A DNA stretch of 8,147 nucleotides, taken from contig JACPBT010000083.1 in NCBI GenBank assembly GCA_016180145.1, positions 1 through 8,147 on the forward strand, given 5' to 3'. A program made the position numbers and the translations under genes. The notes beneath the pieces were generated by a model that worked only from the letters and a program-made list of their open reading frames with translations, was not told the DNA's origin and did not search any database. This document shows, piece by piece, positions 5,345-8,147 of the stretch. The first letter of the stretch is position 1. Each line of letters opens with the position of its first letter. This DNA is from Candidatus Woesearchaeota archaeon. GTDB lineage: Archaea; Nanobdellota; Nanobdellia; Woesearchaeales; UBA10216.

Positions 5345-6232
5345 TCAGCCTGTTATCCTTGAGTATATCGCCTTCGCTTTTTCTGGTGTTTCTGCTTTTA
5401 TTATTGCTCTTCCGTCTTTGAATATTGTTATCTCAGGTGTGTAAATGCAGTATTCTGAGCTTTTTGCCTTTAGGCGTGCTGCCAGTTCATTTAGGTTGAC
5501 GGGCTTTCCTTTTATCTGGTATGTTCCTGTGCCGCACAGCTTCGTTATTTTTGAGCCTTTTTTTCCTGTTAGGTATTCGTAGTTTCCGTTGCATGCCGGG
5601 CAGTTGTTTTTCCTGCGTGTTTTAAGTTTCATGATTCTGCCTGTGGTGAAGTTGATGCGCAGCATTGTCTCTTGTGACGGTTTTCCGTTGATGAGAATGT
5701 TCACCGCTTCCTCCGCCTGGCTTGCTGCAACTGCTGAAGCAACGCCCATGATGATGCCTGCTGTGTCACAGGTTTCTGCTGCCTGTTTGCCGCGGAAAAT
5801 GCAGCGGAAGCATGCGCTGTCCGGCAGTATCGTGTAAACTGTTCCTGTGTCGCGGATTGCTGCGGCGTAAATCCATGGTATTGAGTTGGCTTTGCAGTAG
5901 TCGTTGATAAGGAATCTTGTTTCCATGTTGTCTGTGCAGTCAAGAATCAGGTTGTGGTTTGAGAGCAGGCTCGCATTCCTGTAGTCAAGGTCTGCAACAA
6001 CAGCTTTTACCTTGCTGTTCAGCTTTTTCTTGGCGGCAACTGCTTTAGGCGCTCCAATATCCCCGCTGGTGTAAAGAAGCTGCCGGTCAAGGTTTGAAGG
6101 CTCAACAAAATCTCGGTCAATGATTGTTATTGCAATCCCTTCGTTGGCAAGTTGCGCAGCGGTGAGGCATCCTATTGTGCCTGCTCCCACTATTGCCACT
6201 CTTTTTCCTGCAAATCTCTTTTTCATCAGCAT
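5345..6232 (-). CDS. ThiF/MoeB/UbaA-family E1-like adenylyltransferase
   Basis: This 295-residue enzyme adenylates the C-terminal glycine of a ubiquitin-like sulfur carrier (ThiS, MoaD or archaeal SAMP type), feeding thiolation or protein conjugation. The Rossmann nucleotide site is VGAGTIG (15-21), with D39 at the end of the second strand, the conserved EPSNLDRQLLY block (44-54, arginine R50), K63/K68 and DCTDN (98-102, Mg-binding D101). Four zinc cysteines are present in two pairs: C141/C144 (CFRC) and C211/C214 (CPAC). C155 in TCDTAG aligns with the E. coli ThiF C184 position, the thioester or persulfide cysteine. A C-terminal extension (about 220-295) ends in TIFKDGRAIIKA, a small domain found in many stand-alone ThiF-like proteins. 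No carrier-protein or rhodanese gene is nearby, so the partner is unknown. ATG 6232 lies 27 bp from a TATA element shared with the divergent nop5 gene; ATG 6226 is possible. Confidence 0.92.
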   Translation of the reverse strand: MLMKKRFAGKRVAIVGAGTIGCLTAAQLANEGIAITIIDRDFVEPSNLDRQLLYTSGDIGAPKAVAAKKKLNSKVKAVVADLDYRNASLLSNHNLILDCTDNMETRFLINDYCKANSIPWIYAAAIRDTGTVYTILPDSACFRCIFRGKQAAETCDTAGIIMGVASAVAASQAEEAVNILINGKPSQETMLRINFTTGRIMKLKTRRKNNCPACNGNYEYLTGKKGSKITKLCGTGTYQIKGKPVNLNELAARLKAKSSEYCIYTPEITIFKDGRAIIKAETPEKAKAIYSRITG

Positions 6233-6254
6233 AGCTTTTATGAATTCAGGAAGC

Positions 6255-6262
6255 TTTATTAA
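6255..6262. promoter_or_regulatory. Single TATA element for divergent ThiF-like and nop5 genes
   Basis: TTTATTAA on the plus strand (TTAATAAA on the minus) is the only clear TATA element in the 54 bp between ATG 6232 (minus) and ATG 6287 (plus). Its centre is 27 bp from the first and 29 bp from the second, the right distance for near-leaderless transcripts in both directions. TBP binding is nearly symmetric, so one box could serve both genes. Confidence 0.52.
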
Positions 6263-6286
6263 TTGTTCGCAATCTACCTTGGCAAT

Positions 6287-7249
6287 ATGGCAGACAGGTT
6301 TGTTTATACCGGAAGCGTTGGCTGTTTCCTGTTTGGTGAGGACGGCCGTGTTGTTGAGGCTGTTCTCTTTTCAGATGCCGCGGCTGCAAACAGGAGGCTT
6401 GAGGGTAATGAGTGGCTGGATGAGGAAAAAAAGTTGCTGAGGGGTGGGCGTGTCTTGTTTCTTGGCTTTAAGGGGGTAAGGCCTGCAAATGTTGTTTTCA
6501 CGAATGATTTAAGGAAGCTTGAGGCTGCTGCTTCTGCCTTGAGGCAGTATGATGGTAAGAAAAGGGAGGTTATGCTTAAGGTTGCCATGCTGAAGGTTAA
6601 GGATTCTGTGCATGGTGATGATGTTATTGCCCAGGCTGTGGGTTTTTTGCAGGATGCTGACAAGTCAATAAACCTTCTTGCCAAGAGGCTGAAGGAGTGG
6701 AATGGGCTTGTTAATCCTGAGCTTTCAATGATTGGGGATAATGAGGTTTTCATCAGGAAGGTTCTTTCGGGTAGTGTGAGAAGTGAGATGGGTGCTGAGC
6801 TTTCTCAGGAGGATTTGGCTGAGGTTATGGAGCTTGCGCACTCGCTTGAGAGTCTGCTTGCATTAAGGAAGCGGGTGGAGTCTTATCTTGAGGGCAGGAT
6901 GAAGGCTGTCTGTCCTAATGTGGCTTCTGTTGCCGGTGTGGCTGTTGGCGGTAAGCTTGTTGCTGCCGCCGGCTCTCTGAGGCGGCTTGCTGTGATGCCT
7001 GCTTCAACCCTTCAGCTTCTTGGTGCTGAGCGCTCAATGTTTAATTTTCTTCGCCATAAATCCAAGAAGATGCCGCGCTTTGGCATTCTTCATGAGCATG
7101 CCCTTATAGCCTCTGCTAATGAGAAAAAGAAGGGAAGGATGGCGCGGCTTCTGGCTGATAAGATTAGCATTGCTGCAAGGGTTGACTTTTTTGGGGGTAA
7201 ATTTGTTGGGGATAAGCTGTTGGCTGAGATTAAGGTGAGGTCAAAGTGA
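6287..7249 (+). CDS. nop5: Nop5 (Nop56/58), box C/D RNP scaffold protein
   Basis: This is the archaeal Nop5 protein, 320 residues, which bridges L7Ae-bound C/D guide RNA and fibrillarin in the 2'-O-methylation RNP acting on rRNA and tRNA. The N-terminal domain (about 1-95, starting MADRFVYTGSVGCFLFGEDG) binds fibrillarin. Residues about 105-205 form the coiled-coil dimerisation region (DSVHGDDVIAQAV to ALRKRVESYL). The NOP domain (about 208-320) contains CPNVASVAGVAVGGKLVAAA, ASTLQLLGAERSMFNFLR (239-256), FGILHEHALI and SIAARVDFFGGKFVGD, the RNA and L7Ae contact core. There is no lysine/glutamate-rich tail, so it is on the short side of the family. An in-frame TTG at 6263 would add eight unfamilial residues and overlap the promoter, so ATG 6287 is chosen. 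It overlaps flpA by 4 bp. Lysines are mostly AAG. Confidence 0.96.
   Translation: MADRFVYTGSVGCFLFGEDGRVVEAVLFSDAAAANRRLEGNEWLDEEKKLLRGGRVLFLGFKGVRPANVVFTNDLRKLEAAASALRQYDGKKREVMLKVAMLKVKDSVHGDDVIAQAVGFLQDADKSINLLAKRLKEWNGLVNPELSMIGDNEVFIRKVLSGSVRSEMGAELSQEDLAEVMELAHSLESLLALRKRVESYLEGRMKAVCPNVASVAGVAVGGKLVAAAGSLRRLAVMPASTLQLLGAERSMFNFLRHKSKKMPRFGILHEHALIASANEKKKGRMARLLADKISIAARVDFFGGKFVGDKLLAEIKVRSK
7233..7238 (+). promoter_or_regulatory. Shine-Dalgarno site of flpA
   Basis: AGGTGA, a perfect complement of the 16S 3' end core, lies inside the end of nop5 and 7 nt before GTG 7246. It confirms the GTG start and shows that internal operon genes use Shine-Dalgarno initiation. Confidence 0.7.
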
Positions 7250-7890
7250 GGCAGTTGTTTAACGGCATTTTTGAGGATAGCGGGAAACTGCTTGCTGCAG
7301 GCTCCGGAAGGTTTTTTAATGAGGAAATTGTGCGGGTAGGTAACGCAGAGTATCGTGAGTGGGACCCAAGGCGGAGCAAGCTTGCTGCCGCTATTGTTAA
7401 GGGCTTGCGTAATGTTGAGATACCTGCTGATTCTAAGATTCTTTATCTTGGTGCTGCGCACGGCTATACTGTTTCGTTTCTCTCGCAGATATGCAGCACG
7501 GGAAGAATCTACGCTGTTGAGTTTGCTCCGAGGGTTGCGCGCGAGCTGGTTATGCTTGCCGGGAAGCGTTCCAATATACTGCCGATTATTGAGGATGCAA
7601 ACCAGCCAAACCTTTACTATCACCATCTTGAGTCTGTTGACATTGTTTATGAGGACGTTGCGCAGCGCAATCAGGTTGAAATCCTTGTTAAGAACTGCAA
7701 TCTTTTCCTTAAGAGGGGCGGCTTGGCCATGATTGCGATTAAGGCAAGGAGTGTTGATGTTGCTGAGAAGCCTGCAAAGATTTTTGCTGAGGCAAAGCGC
7801 CAGCTTGAAGAGCATTTCAGGATTGTAGATTACCGCGGCCTTGAGCCTTTGCAGAAGGACCATGCGTTCTTTGTGTGTGTGAAGCGTTGA
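7246..7890 (+). CDS. flpA: Fibrillarin-like rRNA/tRNA 2'-O-methyltransferase
   Basis: The 214-residue product is archaeal fibrillarin, the SAM-dependent catalytic subunit of box C/D RNPs. YREWDPRRSKLAAAI (36-50) is the family signature. The SAM-binding loop is ILYLGAAHGYTVSFLS (65-80), E92 ends the next strand in YAVEFAPRVAREL, D118 lies in EDANQP, and EDVAQRNQVEIL (136-147) and MIAIKARSVD (162-171) carry catalytic residues. The expected K-D-K-H tetrad is K45, D137, K166 and H206 (KDHAFF). The SAM loop reads GAAHGYT where relatives usually have a GAASGTT-like sequence, a notable but probably tolerated change. Translation starts at GTG 7246, which overlaps the nop5 TGA (GTGA) and is preceded by AGGTGA, so expression is coupled to nop5, its binding partner. 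Twelve of 13 lysines are AAG. The length is slightly under the usual 225-230. Confidence 0.97.
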   Translation: MRQLFNGIFEDSGKLLAAGSGRFFNEEIVRVGNAEYREWDPRRSKLAAAIVKGLRNVEIPADSKILYLGAAHGYTVSFLSQICSTGRIYAVEFAPRVARELVMLAGKRSNILPIIEDANQPNLYYHHLESVDIVYEDVAQRNQVEILVKNCNLFLKRGGLAMIAIKARSVDVAEKPAKIFAEAKRQLEEHFRIVDYRGLEPLQKDHAFFVCVKR

Positions 7891-7948
7891 GTAGGGCTTA
7901 TTTTGCCTCTGCAACTTTTGCCCTTATATGTGGTGTCATTCCTGCGAG

Positions 7949-8147
7949 ATGCTTGTCAAGAACCACCGCTCAGAGAGCGGTGGCATGCATAACCTTTACG
8001 GCAAGGTGGTTCTTGACTGCCGAATGAAGCTGGTGTGCGAACCGCTGGTGAAGCACACCAGCGGAATGAACGCATTCAACTGTTTCTCCCAGAGTAATAT
8101 TGAATTTGGCAGCAGGATGCCTGTTAAGAATTTTTCTGAAAACAAAT
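7949..8147 (+). CDS. Possible partial plus-strand ORF after flpA
   Basis: From ATG 7949 the plus strand is open for 66 codons to the window edge (MLVKNHRSESGGMHNLYG at the start, later KVVLDCRMKLVCEPLVK). About two thirds of its codons begin with a purine, as expected for coding DNA, and CTTATATG at 7923-7930 could be a weak TATA element. However, the same-phase codons on the other strand are also nearly open, and the reading crosses four inverted-repeat arms. Only one strand, or neither, is likely to be real here. I do not recognise the product. Confidence 0.28.
   Translation, partial: MLVKNHRSESGGMHNLYGKVVLDCRMKLVCEPLVKHTSGMNAFNCFSQSNIEFGSRMPVKNFSENK
7955..8017. repeat. 13-bp inverted repeat with nested 8-bp hairpin
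   Basis: GTCAAGAACCACC (7955-7967) is perfectly complementary to GGTGGTTCTTGAC (8005-8017). Nested and overlapping the first arm, CCACCGCT (7963-7970) and AGCGGTGG (7976-7983) form a perfect 8-bp hairpin with a 5-nt loop. The two stems share CCACC and so exclude each other. Confidence 0.85.
8029..8064. repeat. 10-bp inverted repeat with overlapping 9-bp hairpin
   Basis: GCTGGTGTGC (8029-8038) pairs with GCACACCAGC (8053-8062). CCGCTGGTG (8042-8050) pairs with CACCAGCGG (8056-8064) around a 5-nt loop. The stems compete for CACCAGC. The arrangement roughly mirrors the preceding repeat unit (hairpin then outer arm; outer arm then hairpin). Confidence 0.85.

Larger units (their letters stand above)
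7898..8146 (-). pseudogene. Possible convergent gene, C-terminal part, interrupted by TGA
   Basis: On the minus strand, TAA at 7898-7900 ends a frame whose last codons read KHLAGMTPHIRAKVAEAK, a natural-looking basic helical C-terminus with codon use like the neighbours. It is 7 bp from the flpA stop, matching the other tight convergent pairs. Reading upstream, an in-frame TGA occurs at 7970-7972, inside the loop of a perfect hairpin, after which the frame is again open to the window edge (containing AKFNITLGETVE). The interrupted frame and the clustered inverted repeats suggest rearrangement or assembly error rather than an intact gene. The codons beyond about 7955 are equally or more coding-like on the plus strand. 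I do not recognise the product. Confidence 0.32.

Noticed and set aside
6615..6660. GTGATGA followed by CTGA, resembling C and D boxes of a guide RNA, inside nop5
   Set aside because: No second C'/D' pair at proper spacing and no terminal stem; it lies wholly within conserved nop5 codons.
6304..6753. Minus-strand open frame of 149 codons opposite nop5
   Set aside because: Serine- and leucine-rich translation typical of the antisense of a coding region; no promoter and no family features.
7090..7914. Long minus-strand open frame (274 codons) opposite nop5 and flpA
   Set aside because: It is antisense to two unmistakable conserved genes, and its composition reflects the codons of those genes; no domain character of its own.
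7970..7972. In-frame TGA as a possible selenocysteine codon
   Set aside because: Archaeal Sec decoding needs a 3' UTR SECIS element and a known selenoprotein context; neither is seen, and TGA is used as an ordinary stop elsewhere in the window.
7955..8064. Right end of an IS200/IS605-type element with a subterminal hairpin
   Set aside because: No TnpA or TnpB coding trace is present next to the hairpins, and the sequence runs past them without a recognisable element boundary.
7955..8064. CRISPR-like repeats
   Set aside because: The repeats are inverted, unequal and without regular spacers.

Overview
This window looks archaeal. It encodes the box C/D RNP core pair Nop5 and fibrillarin as an overlapping two-gene operon (6287-7890). 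Lead genes carry AT-rich TATA-like boxes centred about 25-33 nt upstream of the chosen start codons, with little or no leader. Internal operon genes instead have Shine-Dalgarno motifs (GGAG at 143-146 minus, AGGTGA at 7233-7238). Genes are packed tightly: convergent stops are 5 bp apart near 2420 and 0 bp apart at 5344/5345. Compact, short-leader, medium-GC genomes of this kind are common in DPANN and related uncultivated lineages, but the lineage is an inference and cannot be fixed from this window.

Region 1 (1-2420) looks accessory. A minus-strand toxin-antitoxin-like pair encodes a DUF3368-type PIN domain protein followed by a ribbon-helix-helix protein cut by the window edge. The toxin comes first, and three GTATTA half-sites sit between the TATA box and its start. 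Divergent from it are two plus-strand genes, each with its own TATA box, for proteins I do not recognise (137 and 367 aa).

Region 2 (2425-4918) holds a DHH-family phosphoesterase whose C-terminal DHHA1 part lies in the -1 frame, so the gene is split or frameshifted. A tiny, apparently broken plus-strand gene is divergent from it. An orphan SPPY-type (N4-cytosine-like) DNA methyltransferase follows, with no restriction enzyme visible. CTAG occurs only twice in the window (583 and 849).

Region 3 (4919-7890) looks like chromosomal core: a small basic, probably winged-helix protein with a palindrome in its promoter; a ThiF/MoeB/UbaA-type E1-like enzyme; and the nop5-flpA operon, divergent from the E1 gene across 54 bp that seem to hold one TATA element usable in both directions. 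The plus strand is G- and T-rich whichever way the genes point, as expected from replication-strand bias, and this fades to the left of about 2420.

Region 4 (7891-8147) is unusual. Within about 110 bp there is a 13-bp inverted repeat, a 10-bp inverted repeat and two perfect hairpins, arranged as mutually exclusive stems. Coding-like signal is on the minus strand up to about 7950 and then becomes ambiguous or switches to the plus strand at the first repeat arm. This could be a rearrangement, an invertible element, a structured RNA or an assembly/amplification chimera.

No tRNA, rRNA, CRISPR array or complete mobile element was seen. Three damaged-looking reading frames in 8 kb mean that sequencing or assembly error must be considered alongside biology.
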